Shown: positions 56,530 to 64,000 of the stretch, in pieces
Numbering within the stretch: position 1 is the first letter of the stretch
How the letters are laid out: each line of letters begins with the position of its first letter
Program-made: the position numbers and the translations under genes
Notes under the pieces: generated by a model
Databases searched by the model: none
What the model was told of the DNA's origin: nothing
Seen by the model: the letters and a program-made list of their open reading frames with translations, nothing else
Assembly (NCBI RefSeq): GCF_004297405.1
Contig: NZ_SCVC01000006.1
Location: forward strand, 806,001 to 870,000
Source: Reyranella sp.
GTDB taxonomy: Bacteria; Pseudomonadota; Alphaproteobacteria; Reyranellales; Reyranellaceae
Direction: 5' to 3'
Length of the DNA: 64,000 nucleotides

Positions 56530-57333
56530 CTATCCTTTGCGCCAAGATGGCGACGTCTTGGCCTTGAACGCCTTGATCCCCTCTGCCGCCTGCGGCCGTC
56601 GCAGCAGGCTGACCAGACTTTCCGCCGCGGCGTCGAGGACCGTGCGATCGTCTTGGGTCGCACACGACAGTACCAGACGCTTGGCCGCCGCGAGGGCTGC
56701 CGGTTCCATCTTGAGAATGTCGTCGAGCAGGGCCTGGAGTGTCGCCTCGACTTCCTCGGCGGTTCCACAGAGGTAACGTCCCACGCCCAGCCGATGGGCC
56801 TCGGCCGCGTCGATGACGCGGCCCGTCACGGCGAGGTCACGCATCGGCCCCTCGCCCAGGCGTCGCACCAGAAACGGAATGATCTGCGAGGGGATGAATC
56901 CCACCTTCGGTTCCGGCACACCGAAATGCGCACTCTGGTGCAGCACCACGACGTCGGAACAGCAGGCCATGCCGAAGCCGCCGCCGACGGCCGAGCCCTC
57001 GACGACGGAGATCGTCGCCTGTGGCAGCGCATCGAGGGCGAGCAGCGCGTTGCCGAACTGCCGGTACGCCGGCAGCAGCGGATCCTCGGCGCCGTTCGCC
57101 GGCCGCGGCGGCATGTCGGCCATCGCGTCGAGATCACCACCGGCGCAGAAGTGCCCGCCCGCGCCGCGGATCACCAACACCCGGCAAGCCGCATCGTCGC
57201 GGACGCGTGCGAAGACGTCTTCGAGTTCCAGCATCATGCCGTGGGTCAGCGCATTGCGGCGCTCCGGCCGGTTGAGCGTCAGCCATGCGACGGCGTCGCG
57301 GCGGTCGAGCTTCAGGAAGACATAGTCGGCCAT
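56530..57333 (-). CDS. Enoyl-CoA hydratase/isomerase family protein
   Basis: A 267-residue crotonase protein with G-A-G-G-H-F-C-A-G-G-D-L and G-S-A-V-G-G-G-F-G-M-A. The usual catalytic glutamate region reads P-E-P-K-V-G-F-I-P. ATG 57333 was preferred to a TTG two codons upstream. It is divergent from mepA. Substrate unknown. Confidence 0.9.
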   Translation of the reverse strand: MADYVFLKLDRRDAVAWLTLNRPERRNALTHGMMLELEDVFARVRDDAACRVLVIRGAGGHFCAGGDLDAMADMPPRPANGAEDPLLPAYRQFGNALLALDALPQATISVVEGSAVGGGFGMACCSDVVVLHQSAHFGVPEPKVGFIPSQIIPFLVRRLGEGPMRDLAVTGRVIDAAEAHRLGVGRYLCGTAEEVEATLQALLDDILKMEPAALAAAKRLVLSCATQDDRTVLDAAAESLVSLLRRPQAAEGIKAFKAKTSPSWRKG

Positions 57334-57370
57334 GGGCAAAGTCTTAACGAGCGACTATCCTGCCAACAAG

Positions 57371-58201
57371 ATGATGCGTTTCGTCATTCCGCTGCTCGCG
57401 GGCTTCCTGTTGATGGCTGCCGAAGCGGCGGCGAACGATTGGGCCGATGTCGCCACGCCGGCGCCCGGCCCACCCCAATCCATCGGCTTCTACACTGCAG
57501 GTTGTCTGCAGGGCGCTCAGGCGCTTCCGCTCGACGGTCCGGGCTACGAGGCGATCCGGATCAGCCGCAATCGCTACTGGGGACAGCCCGTCACCGTCGA
57601 TTTCATCACGACCCTCGCCGAGAAGATGCGCGCCGCCGGCCAGGCGCATCTCTACATCGGCGACCTCGGGCAGCCGCGCGGCGGGCCTGCTCCCTCGGGC
57701 CATGCCAGCCATCAGGTCGGCCTCGATGCCGACATCTGGTTCGAGCGCCAGCCCGGCGCGCGACGCGCGCCTGCGGAGCGCGAGAACCCGCGGCTGCGTT
57801 CGCTGCTACTTCCCAACGACAGCGGCATCGACGACACGGTGTTCTCCCAGCAGCACGTGCTGTTGCTGCGCACGGCCGCCGAGATGCCGAACCTCGACCG
57901 CATGTTCGTGAACAAGTGGATCAAGCAGCGGATCTGCAACACGGCCACCGGCAATCGGAGCTGGCTGCGCAAGCTCGTGCCCTGGTACGGGCATGACGAG
58001 CATTTCCACGTCCGGCTCTACTGCCCACCCGGCAATCCGCAGTGCCAGCCGCAAGCCGCCTACTCTGACGACGATGGCTGCGGCGAAGCGCTGGAGTCGT
58101 GGTTCCGCAAAGCGCCACCCACGCCACCGCCTCCGGGCCCGCCGAAGCCCTATCGCCCCAAGCTGCCCGCCGCCTGCCAGGCCGTACTCAACGCGCGCTA
58201 A
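57371..58201 (+). CDS. mepA: Penicillin-insensitive murein DD-endopeptidase MepA
   Basis: A 276-residue periplasmic zinc peptidase that cleaves D-Ala-meso-DAP cross-links in peptidoglycan. A signal peptide (M-M-R-F-V-I-P-L-L-A, ending near Ala21) precedes the mature enzyme. Zinc ligands are in S-G-H-A-S-H-Q-V-G-L-D-A-D (His114 and Asp121 by spacing) and the final H-D-E-H-F-H-V-R. The C-terminus is a proline-rich linker. I start at 57371 so that the signal peptide is intact; 57332 would add 13 residues. Confidence 0.93.
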   Translation: MMRFVIPLLAGFLLMAAEAAANDWADVATPAPGPPQSIGFYTAGCLQGAQALPLDGPGYEAIRISRNRYWGQPVTVDFITTLAEKMRAAGQAHLYIGDLGQPRGGPAPSGHASHQVGLDADIWFERQPGARRAPAERENPRLRSLLLPNDSGIDDTVFSQQHVLLLRTAAEMPNLDRMFVNKWIKQRICNTATGNRSWLRKLVPWYGHDEHFHVRLYCPPGNPQCQPQAAYSDDDGCGEALESWFRKAPPTPPPPGPPKPYRPKLPAACQAVLNAR

Positions 58202-58732
58202 ATGTCCGGCTCGTTCAGGATCACCCGCCTCCAACCCTCCGACGCCGAGGCGTTCCGGACCATTCGCTTGGCCGCGCTACGGACTGCACCGGAGGCGTTT
58301 GGCTCGACATACGAGATCGAGGCGAACCGGCCTCTGAGCACCTTTGCCGAACGGCTCTCTTCCTCTGCCGTTTTCGGCGCCTACGACGGCCAGCAAGTTG
58401 TCGGCATGGCCGGTTTCATGCAGGAAGCCGGCCCGAAAGTCTCCCACAAGGCCTTCGTCTGGGGCTTCTATGTCGAGCCGGCGTGGCGTGCACGAGGCGC
58501 AGGATCGGCTCTCGTCGCCGCACTGATCGAGGCGGCCCGCGATGTCGTGGAACAGCTCACCCTAACGGTCGTCGAGGGTAACGACCCCGCGATCGCCCTC
58601 TACACGAAGTTCGGATTCACCACCTATGGCGTGGAGCCTCGCGCCCTCAAGACATCGGCCGGCTACGTCAATGAAGTCTTGATGACGTTGCGCCTGCCGA
58701 GTGGAGCAGATGCGAAGCCAAAGGGCACATGA
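58202..58732 (+). CDS. GNAT family N-acetyltransferase
   Basis: A 176-residue protein of the RimI/ElaA kind. The acetyl-CoA loop is A-W-R-A-R-G-A-G-S-A-L near residues 97-107 and Y-T-K-F-G-F-T near the C-terminus is usual. It starts directly after the mepA stop and overlaps the methyltransferase by four bases, so all three are co-expressed. Confidence 0.9.
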   Translation: MSGSFRITRLQPSDAEAFRTIRLAALRTAPEAFGSTYEIEANRPLSTFAERLSSSAVFGAYDGQQVVGMAGFMQEAGPKVSHKAFVWGFYVEPAWRARGAGSALVAALIEAARDVVEQLTLTVVEGNDPAIALYTKFGFTTYGVEPRALKTSAGYVNEVLMTLRLPSGADAKPKGT

Positions 58733-59541
58733 CGATCGGCCAAGATTTCGACGTCCTACTGGAAGAAGCAGAACGGCGGCCCTTCGTCGGGTGGGATGTC
58801 TCCTATGACCAGCGCATACGGATCACACCACCCTGGGATTTCGGAGCGATCGTCGACGCCCATGCCCGTCTCTCGGCCGACTTGCTGGACCTCGGCACTG
58901 GCGGTGGCGAATGGCTGAACGAGCGGCCGCATCTTCCGACACGAACGGTCGCAACGGAGGGGTGGGCGCCCAACGTTCCAGTGGCACGCGCCCGACTCGA
59001 ACCACGCGGGATCGATGTGATTGCCGTGCACGGCGCACCCGACAATGTCGATCTAGAAGATTTCACGGCAGAGGGCGTCCTGCCCTTTCCGGCGGCCGAC
59101 TTTCACCTCGTCATCAGCCGCCACGAATCCTACGTGCCGAGCGAGGTGCTGCGGGTGCTCGCGCCAGGTGGGATATTTCTCACCCAGCAAGTCGCCTCGG
59201 GTGGCGCCAACGATTTCTATCGCCTCTTCGACGCGCCTCCTCCGTCGGTTCCGATCGCGTGGAACCTCGCCTTTGCGGTTCGGCAGCTCGAAGGTGCCGG
59301 TTTCACTGTCACGGAGAAGGCCGAGGGCTTCGAGATTATCGAGTTCGCCGATGTCGGTGCCCTCGCCTGGTACCTGAAGAACCTGCCGTTTGTTTATCCT
59401 GATTTCACCATTCCCGCGGCTCGCCAGAAACTGCGGCGCCTCCACGCCGACAATCGTCGAGCCGGATCAATAACGATCCGGCAGCCGTTGTTCTGGCTGA
59501 AAGCGGCGGCGCCTGGAGCGACAGGCCCTCAACGGCCTTAG
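58729..59541 (+). CDS. SAM-dependent methyltransferase
   Basis: A 270-residue class I methyltransferase. Motif I is L-L-D-L-G-T-G-G-G-E near residues 45-54, followed by E-G-W-A-P-N-V-P-V-A and H-L-V-I-S-R-H-E. The substrate is not known. ATGA overlap with the GNAT gene. Its end overlaps the convergent lipoprotein gene by four bases. Confidence 0.87.
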   Translation: MTIGQDFDVLLEEAERRPFVGWDVSYDQRIRITPPWDFGAIVDAHARLSADLLDLGTGGGEWLNERPHLPTRTVATEGWAPNVPVARARLEPRGIDVIAVHGAPDNVDLEDFTAEGVLPFPAADFHLVISRHESYVPSEVLRVLAPGGIFLTQQVASGGANDFYRLFDAPPPSVPIAWNLAFAVRQLEGAGFTVTEKAEGFEIIEFADVGALAWYLKNLPFVYPDFTIPAARQKLRRLHADNRRAGSITIRQPLFWLKAAAPGATGPQRP

Positions 59542-59912
59542 GCCGTACCGCCGCAGCGGTTGGCGCGCTCGCGGGCCTGGACGTCGAGCCAGTCGAGGCC
59601 GCCGACACTGCCCAGCCGCTGCCAGCTCACCTGGAGGGTGCCGTCGGGCACGCGGCTCACGAGATAGCGCGATTCGGCCTGCGGAGCGCTGCGCGGCACG
59701 AAGGAGATCGCGGTGACGCCCGGCTGCGGCGACGGCGTCTGGGCGACCACGAAGCCCTCGCCAGCCGGTTGCGACAGGCAGCTCACCATGTAGTCGAGCG
59801 GCACGGTGTAGATGCTCGTCCACGCCGGCGTCGGCGGCGTCTGGGAGGTCGTCGTGACACAGGCTGCGGCGGCAAGCGCGATCAGGATGGGCAACACAGC
59901 ATGCTTGGACAT
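59538..59912 (-). CDS. Small lipoprotein of unknown function
   Basis: A 124-residue protein with a clear lipoprotein signal (L-A-A-A-A-C, cysteine 18) and then T-T-T-S-Q-T-P-P-T-P. The mature part has no recognised domain; two further cysteines (near 45 and 120) could form a disulfide. Likely outer-membrane anchored, as Asp is absent after the cysteine. Confidence 0.78.
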   Translation of the reverse strand: MSKHAVLPILIALAAAACVTTTSQTPPTPAWTSIYTVPLDYMVSCLSQPAGEGFVVAQTPSPQPGVTAISFVPRSAPQAESRYLVSRVPDGTLQVSWQRLGSVGGLDWLDVQARERANRCGGTA

Positions 59913-59942
59913 CTCTCACCTCGGTGAACGGTCGATCCTACC

Positions 59943-60740
59943 CTACTCCCCCTGTCCCAGCAGAGACCCTGCCCGGCGCGAGGACCGGAAGAACCACTGG
60001 AATACCTGGAAGCCTACGATCAGATAAACGATCGACAGGCCGAAGGCGAACGCCATCAGATCCCAGTGCACGGTCCCTTCCGCCAGGATCGAGCGCATGC
60101 CCTCGAAGACATAGGAGGTCGGCACGCCCCAGGCGATCACCTGCAGCCAGTGCGGCAAGACAGAGATCGGATAGTAGACGCCGCTCACCGGCATCAGGAT
60201 GAAGACGGCGGCCCAGGCGAAGGTCTCCGCACTCTGGCCGACCCTCATCACCAGCCCGGACATGGCAAGCCCGATCGACCAGGAGAACATCTGCAGGATC
60301 ACGAAGAAGGCGATCAGTGGCAGGCCGAGTGTGTAGATCGAGTAGCCGAAGAAGGCCCAGGCCAGCAGCGACACCGGCACCATGCCCAGCAAGGTGCGCA
60401 GCAGCGCCACGATCACGATGCCGGCCGCCATCTCCCAGGAACGGATGGGACTGACGAAGAGATGGCCGAGGTTGCGCGACCACATCTCCTCCAGGAAGGC
60501 GATGCTGAGCGAGAGGTTGCCGCGCACCACGAGTTCCCATAGCAGCAGGCCGGCCAGCAGCACGCCGGCGGCATGGCCGACATACGTGGTCTGGTTCGCC
60601 AGGAACTGGGTCAGGAAGCCCCACATCACCATCTGCACGGCCGGCCAGTAGATCGAATCGACGATGCGCATCACCGACCCGCTCCACAGGTGAATGTGGC
60701 GCATGACCAGGGCGAAGATCCGGCGCAGCGAACCGCTCAT
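59943..60740 (-). CDS. ABC-2 type transporter permease
   Basis: A 265-residue permease with six hydrophobic segments and the ABC-2 domain (M-P-V-S-G-V-Y-Y-P-I-S-V-L-P-H-W-L-Q typical of the family). Its start overlaps the ATPase gene by four bases. The exported substrate is unknown. It resembles NodJ/DrrB-type exporters. Confidence 0.9.
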   Translation of the reverse strand: MSGSLRRIFALVMRHIHLWSGSVMRIVDSIYWPAVQMVMWGFLTQFLANQTTYVGHAAGVLLAGLLLWELVVRGNLSLSIAFLEEMWSRNLGHLFVSPIRSWEMAAGIVIVALLRTLLGMVPVSLLAWAFFGYSIYTLGLPLIAFFVILQMFSWSIGLAMSGLVMRVGQSAETFAWAAVFILMPVSGVYYPISVLPHWLQVIAWGVPTSYVFEGMRSILAEGTVHWDLMAFAFGLSIVYLIVGFQVFQWFFRSSRRAGSLLGQGE

Positions 60741-61510
60741 GGCGTCGTCCCCTGTTTCTTCAGAGCGTCGAGCCCACGGCCGCGGCCGCGCGCCATGTCG
60801 AGGAACACCTCCTCCATGTCCTCGCGGCCGAACCGTTCGATCAGCTCGCGCGGGCTGCCACGCTCGAAGACCTTGCCCGCTTGCAGCAGGATCACGTCGT
60901 CGCAGAGGCGCTCGACCTCGCCCATGTTGTGCGAGGCCAGCAGGATCGTGGCGTGCGTCTCGTGCTGATACTCCTCGAGATAGCCGCGTACCCAGTCGGC
61001 CGTGTCCGGATCGAGCGACGCCGTCGGCTCGTCGAGCAGCAGCACGTCGGGCTTGTTGATCAGCGCCTTGGCCAGCGCCACGCGCGTCTTCTGCCCGGCC
61101 GAAAGCTTGCCGGCCTGACGGTCGAGGAACGGCTCAACCTGCATCTGGCGCGCCACCTCGATGATCCGCGCCTTGAGGTCCTTCACGCCGTAGAGGCCGC
61201 CATAGAACATCAGGTTCTGCCGTACCGTCAGCCGGTGCGGCAGGTCGACGTAAGGCGAGGAGAAGTTCATGCGCGGCAGGGCCGCATAGCGGCGCTTCAG
61301 CATATCGATGCCGAGAATGCTGATGCTTCCCGCCGTCGGCTCGAGCAGGCCCAGCAGCATGGCAATCGTCGTCGTCTTGCCGGCGCCATTGCCACCCAGC
61401 AGGCCGAGCACCGTGCCGCGCGGCACGGAGAAGGTCAGGTCGTCGACAGCGACGACCTCGCCATACACCTTGCGGAGGTGCTGGACCTCGATGGACGGGA
61501 CATTCGACAT
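60737..61510 (-). CDS. ABC-2 transporter ATP-binding protein
   Basis: A 257-residue ATPase (CcmA/DrrA type): Walker A G-G-N-G-A-G-K-T-T, signature L-S-A-G-Q-K-T-R, Walker B V-L-L-L-D-E-P-T-A-S-L-D and H-loop L-A-S-H-N-M. It pairs with the permease downstream. ATG 61510 gives the standard N-terminus; the frame is open another 120 bases upstream but overlaps the aminotransferase gene. Confidence 0.93.
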   Translation of the reverse strand: MSNVPSIEVQHLRKVYGEVVAVDDLTFSVPRGTVLGLLGGNGAGKTTTIAMLLGLLEPTAGSISILGIDMLKRRYAALPRMNFSSPYVDLPHRLTVRQNLMFYGGLYGVKDLKARIIEVARQMQVEPFLDRQAGKLSAGQKTRVALAKALINKPDVLLLDEPTASLDPDTADWVRGYLEEYQHETHATILLASHNMGEVERLCDDVILLQAGKVFERGSPRELIERFGREDMEEVFLDMARGRGRGLDALKKQGTTP

Positions 61511-61517
61511 GCTTGCA

Positions 61518-62747
61518 TCAAGATGCCTTGATCGCCGCTTCGATGCGATCGAGACCTTTGCTGAGCCGCTCTGCGCTGGAGGCGAAGCAGAGGCGAACAT
61601 TGCCCTGCCCGCCCGGCCCGAACGCCTCACCCGGCGCGAGACCGACCTTGTGCTTCTTCGCCAACGTCTTGCAGAAGGAGAGCGTGTCCGTCACGCCGTC
61701 GACCGAGAAGAAGGCGTAGAACGCCGCCTCCGGCCGCGAAATCGTGACCCGCGGCAAAGCCGACAGTCGCTGGAATACGAGCTCGCCGCCGGCGCGGCAG
61801 CGCTCGACCATCTCGGTGACGAAATCATCGCCCTTCTCGACCGCGGCGATGCCGCCGCGCTGCAGGAAGCTCGGCACACCGGACGTATTGATCTGGACCA
61901 GCTTGGCGAACTGCTCGCCGAGCTGCGCCGGATGCGTCAGCCAGCCCAACCGCCAGCCGGTCATCGCCCAGGGCTTCGAAAAGCTGTTGAGCACGATCAG
62001 CGGATCGTCGGGTCCCGCGAGTTCGAGGAAAGACGGCGCGACCTGCCGGCCATCGGGGCGCTTGGTGTAGATCAGGCGGGCATAGACCTCGTCGGCCATG
62101 ATCCAGACGCCGCGCTTCTTCGCGAAGTCGAGCAGTGCCCGTTGCTCATCGGCCGTCATCGTCCAGCCCGTCGGGTTGCCCGGCGAGTTAACGAAGATCG
62201 CGCGCGTGCGCGCATCGACGGCGTCGAAGACCTTCTGGAGATCGAGCTTCCAGCCGCCGTTGGGCGTCCGATCCAGGGCGACATACTTCGGCTCACCGCC
62301 GACCAGCTTGGTGGCGGAAGTGATGTTCGGCCAGATCGGCGAGACGATCACGATGTTGTCGCCGGGATCGAGCAAGAGCTGGCAGGTCAGCAGGATCGCC
62401 TGCATGCCGCCCGTCGTCACCGTGACGCGGTCGGGTGGACACTTGATGCGATAGAGCCGTTCGGTATAGGCCGAGAGCGCCGCCCGAAGCTCGGGAATGC
62501 CGCGCTGCCAGGTATAGAAGGTCTCGCCGGCTTGCAGCCCCTTGGCCGCAGCATCGCGCACGAAATCGGGCGTCACGAGATCGCTTTCGCCGAACCACAG
62601 GGGCACGACCTCGGGATCGCCAAACACAGACATGGACACTTCGGCAATGGGGGTATCGGGCATGCCGGCAGTGGCGCCGCTCAGCGAGGCAGCAATGCCC
62701 GGCGCGACAAATCTGGTCTGATCTTGCATCCTTCCGACGTAGCGCAT
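61518..62747 (-). CDS. PLP-dependent aminotransferase, class I/II (AspC/AAT type I fold)
   Basis: A 409-residue aminotransferase. The PLP lysine is Lys258 (S-F-S-K-P-W-A-M-T-G-W-R-L-G) and S-P-G-N-P-T-G lies near 188-194. The Arg that binds the substrate carboxylate is probably in V-R-L-C-F-A. Start is uncertain: the ATG at 62747 lacks a ribosome site, and another ATG six codons on (62729) has GGAAGG immediately before it. Amino donor unknown. Confidence 0.9.
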   Translation of the reverse strand: MRYVGRMQDQTRFVAPGIAASLSGATAGMPDTPIAEVSMSVFGDPEVVPLWFGESDLVTPDFVRDAAAKGLQAGETFYTWQRGIPELRAALSAYTERLYRIKCPPDRVTVTTGGMQAILLTCQLLLDPGDNIVIVSPIWPNITSATKLVGGEPKYVALDRTPNGGWKLDLQKVFDAVDARTRAIFVNSPGNPTGWTMTADEQRALLDFAKKRGVWIMADEVYARLIYTKRPDGRQVAPSFLELAGPDDPLIVLNSFSKPWAMTGWRLGWLTHPAQLGEQFAKLVQINTSGVPSFLQRGGIAAVEKGDDFVTEMVERCRAGGELVFQRLSALPRVTISRPEAAFYAFFSVDGVTDTLSFCKTLAKKHKVGLAPGEAFGPGGQGNVRLCFASSAERLSKGLDRIEAAIKAS

Positions 62748-62853
62748 CGTCTGGAATTGCGCCAGACGTCCACCTGCCCGACAATTGTTGGCGGCGAGGC
62801 CAAGCCTGACTAATCGCCTGTCATGTCGGCCTCATCCTCTGATGGAGAAGGAG

Positions 62854-63165
62854 ATGAAACACCCTATCGCTTTGCTATCGACCGCTTTGCTCGCCGTCCT
62901 GTTGGGCGCCTGTGTGCATGGCGACAACGTCGAGCGGCTGCACGCCGGCATGAGCCGCGACCAGGTCCAGGCCATCCTGGGCCCATCGGAAAGCTCGACC
63001 CATTCGCCGGGTAAAGAGTGCGCCTATTACACAGTGTTGAAGGACTTCTGGCAGCGCACGCCCTGGACCATGTCGGACCGCTACTACGTTTGCTACACCG
63101 ACGGAAAGGTCGAGACCTTCGGACGGGCCGACCGGCCTGATGTTGCACAGGTGACAGCGCAGTGA
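62854..63165 (+). CDS. Small SmpA/OmlA-like lipoprotein
   Basis: A 103-residue lipoprotein: signal peptide with lipobox L-L-G-A-C (cysteine 20), then a short BamE-like domain with H-A-G-M-S-R-D-Q-V-Q-A-I-L-G-P-S, the motif also seen in BamE. GGAG six bases upstream supports ATG 62854; a start 12 bases earlier is possible. Probably an outer-membrane accessory rather than a second BamE, which is at 246. Confidence 0.8.
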   Translation: MKHPIALLSTALLAVLLGACVHGDNVERLHAGMSRDQVQAILGPSESSTHSPGKECAYYTVLKDFWQRTPWTMSDRYYVCYTDGKVETFGRADRPDVAQVTAQ

Positions 63166-63196
63166 CTGCGAGATACCTTGCACCTAGGGAGCAAGA

Positions 63197-64000
63197 ATGC
63201 ATCAACACCATCAAGACGGCCAGATCGCGACCTGGCTGGGCGAACGTCAGGCAAGCACCTACGCGGACGGACGCCGTTGCGACGAGATAGGCTATCTCCA
63301 GTGCAAGTTGATCCTGAAGCCTGACCGTTTCACCTCGGCGCACGTCTTCAAGGAGTTCGCGGCCCTGGTACAGCGCGCCGCCGAGACGACCGGCGTCGGC
63401 TTCCAGCATACGCCGAAGTTCATGCAGCGGCCCGAGGTGCGCGAGGTCCTGTTCCTCGATACCGGCGCCTATCACCTCTACAACAATGCCTTCATCGTCC
63501 GCCGGCGCATCGCCTATCAGGACGGCTTCGCCATCGGCGATCCGGAGATCGTCTTCAAGTACCGCAGCGACGACATGGTAAAGGCGCAGGCGCTGGACGT
63601 GCGGCCGCGCATCGATGGCAAGTACAAGATCAAGTTCAAGCTCGAGGTCATGCCGCTCAAGGAGAAGATCGGCGGCCTGCGGCGATTGCTGTCCCACAAC
63701 GTCGAGTTTGGCCTCAGCCAGGCACCAGAGGCAGCTCGCATCGTCATGTCGTCGCTCGGCCACATGTCGCTGCCCGAACTCACCAAGATCTTCCCGGCCC
63801 TCTCGTCGATCTCGTGCGATGGGCCGGATGACGTCTCGCTGGTCAACCAGACCATCGTCGAGGAACTGCTGCAGGACATCTGCACGCTGGACTTCGGACA
63901 TCACACGGCCGCGACGGCCAATCTCGGCCTGTGGCGTGCACGCGGCGACCATCATGCCTTCGTCGGCGAGTTCGCCTTCCAGCTCCGCTTCACCGGGCCG
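63197..64000 (+). CDS. Hypothetical protein with CYTH-like features, 5' part
   Basis: The frame opens at ATG 63197 and stays open past the right edge (268 codons seen). It starts M-H-Q-H-H-Q-D-G-Q and includes R-E-V-L-F-L-D-T-G-A-Y-H-L-Y, F-I-V-R-R-R-I-A-Y and E-I-V-F-K-Y-R-S-D-D. These alternating basic and acidic strands resemble triphosphate-tunnel (CYTH/TTM) enzymes, but I am not certain. Function unknown. It begins 31 bases after the lipoprotein gene. Confidence 0.7.
   Translation, partial: MHQHHQDGQIATWLGERQASTYADGRRCDEIGYLQCKLILKPDRFTSAHVFKEFAALVQRAAETTGVGFQHTPKFMQRPEVREVLFLDTGAYHLYNNAFIVRRRIAYQDGFAIGDPEIVFKYRSDDMVKAQALDVRPRIDGKYKIKFKLEVMPLKEKIGGLRRLLSHNVEFGLSQAPEAARIVMSSLGHMSLPELTKIFPALSSISCDGPDDVSLVNQTIVEELLQDICTLDFGHHTAATANLGLWRARGDHHAFVGEFAFQLRFTGP

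Overview
The window is 64 kb of gene-dense, high-GC DNA, by eye about two thirds G+C. It reads as a chromosomal segment of an alphaproteobacterium. The evidence is the order rpiB-glyA-nrdR-ribD-ribE-ribB-ribH-nusB-thiL, a cytochrome bc1 chaperone divergent from bamE, a K+-independent proton-pumping pyrophosphatase, and many CoA-ester catabolic genes. The gene content recalls soil heterotrophs such as Reyranella or Bradyrhizobium, but the genus is a guess. I saw no rRNA, tRNA, CRISPR array, insertion sequence or prophage, and no gene-free stretch longer than about 210 bases.

Layout. 1-3 kb: bc1 chaperone, bamE and hppA, with a bidirectional terminator between bamE and hppA. 3-11.5 kb: a tightly overlapping minus-strand operon for riboflavin, one-carbon and thiamine cofactor metabolism. 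11.6-17 kb: a complete branched-chain amino acid ABC importer (livHMGF, a small membrane protein, livK). 17.1-21.3 kb: a plus-strand redox cluster. 21.3-32.2 kb: a nine-gene minus-strand catabolic operon divergent from a three-gene ABC importer, probably for an unidentified sugar acid, lactone or amide. 32.2-42.2 kb: glutaryl-CoA dehydrogenase, a TSUP permease, glutathione transferases, CorA and three valine-degradation enzymes. 42.3-46.1 kb: hemB, a Nudix hydrolase, and a LysR regulator divergent from a PEP-mutase-family gene. 46.1-46.9 kb: an orphan winged-helix gene with repeated palindromes and a 46-residue membrane peptide. 46.9-64 kb: two paralogous hydrolases, an exporter, CoA transferase, penicillin-acylase family protein, CBS-domain membrane protein, dioxygenase, MepA, an ABC-2 exporter, an aminotransferase, and a truncated gene at the right edge.

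The most notable system is at 17.9-21.3 kb. A gene at 18822-19337 carries an in-frame TGA at codon 94, within what would be a Sec-Gly-Ser-Cys motif, and a bacterial SECIS-like hairpin begins four bases after the TGA. Read as selenocysteine, the frame runs on to a stop that overlaps the next start codon by four bases. The upstream gene is a thioredoxin-reductase-like flavoprotein that keeps its CxxC but lacks the usual NADPH-binding residues. The two downstream genes are paralogous, share conserved cysteines and are coupled by four-base overlaps. I read the four genes as a selenocysteine-dependent redox system of unknown substrate.
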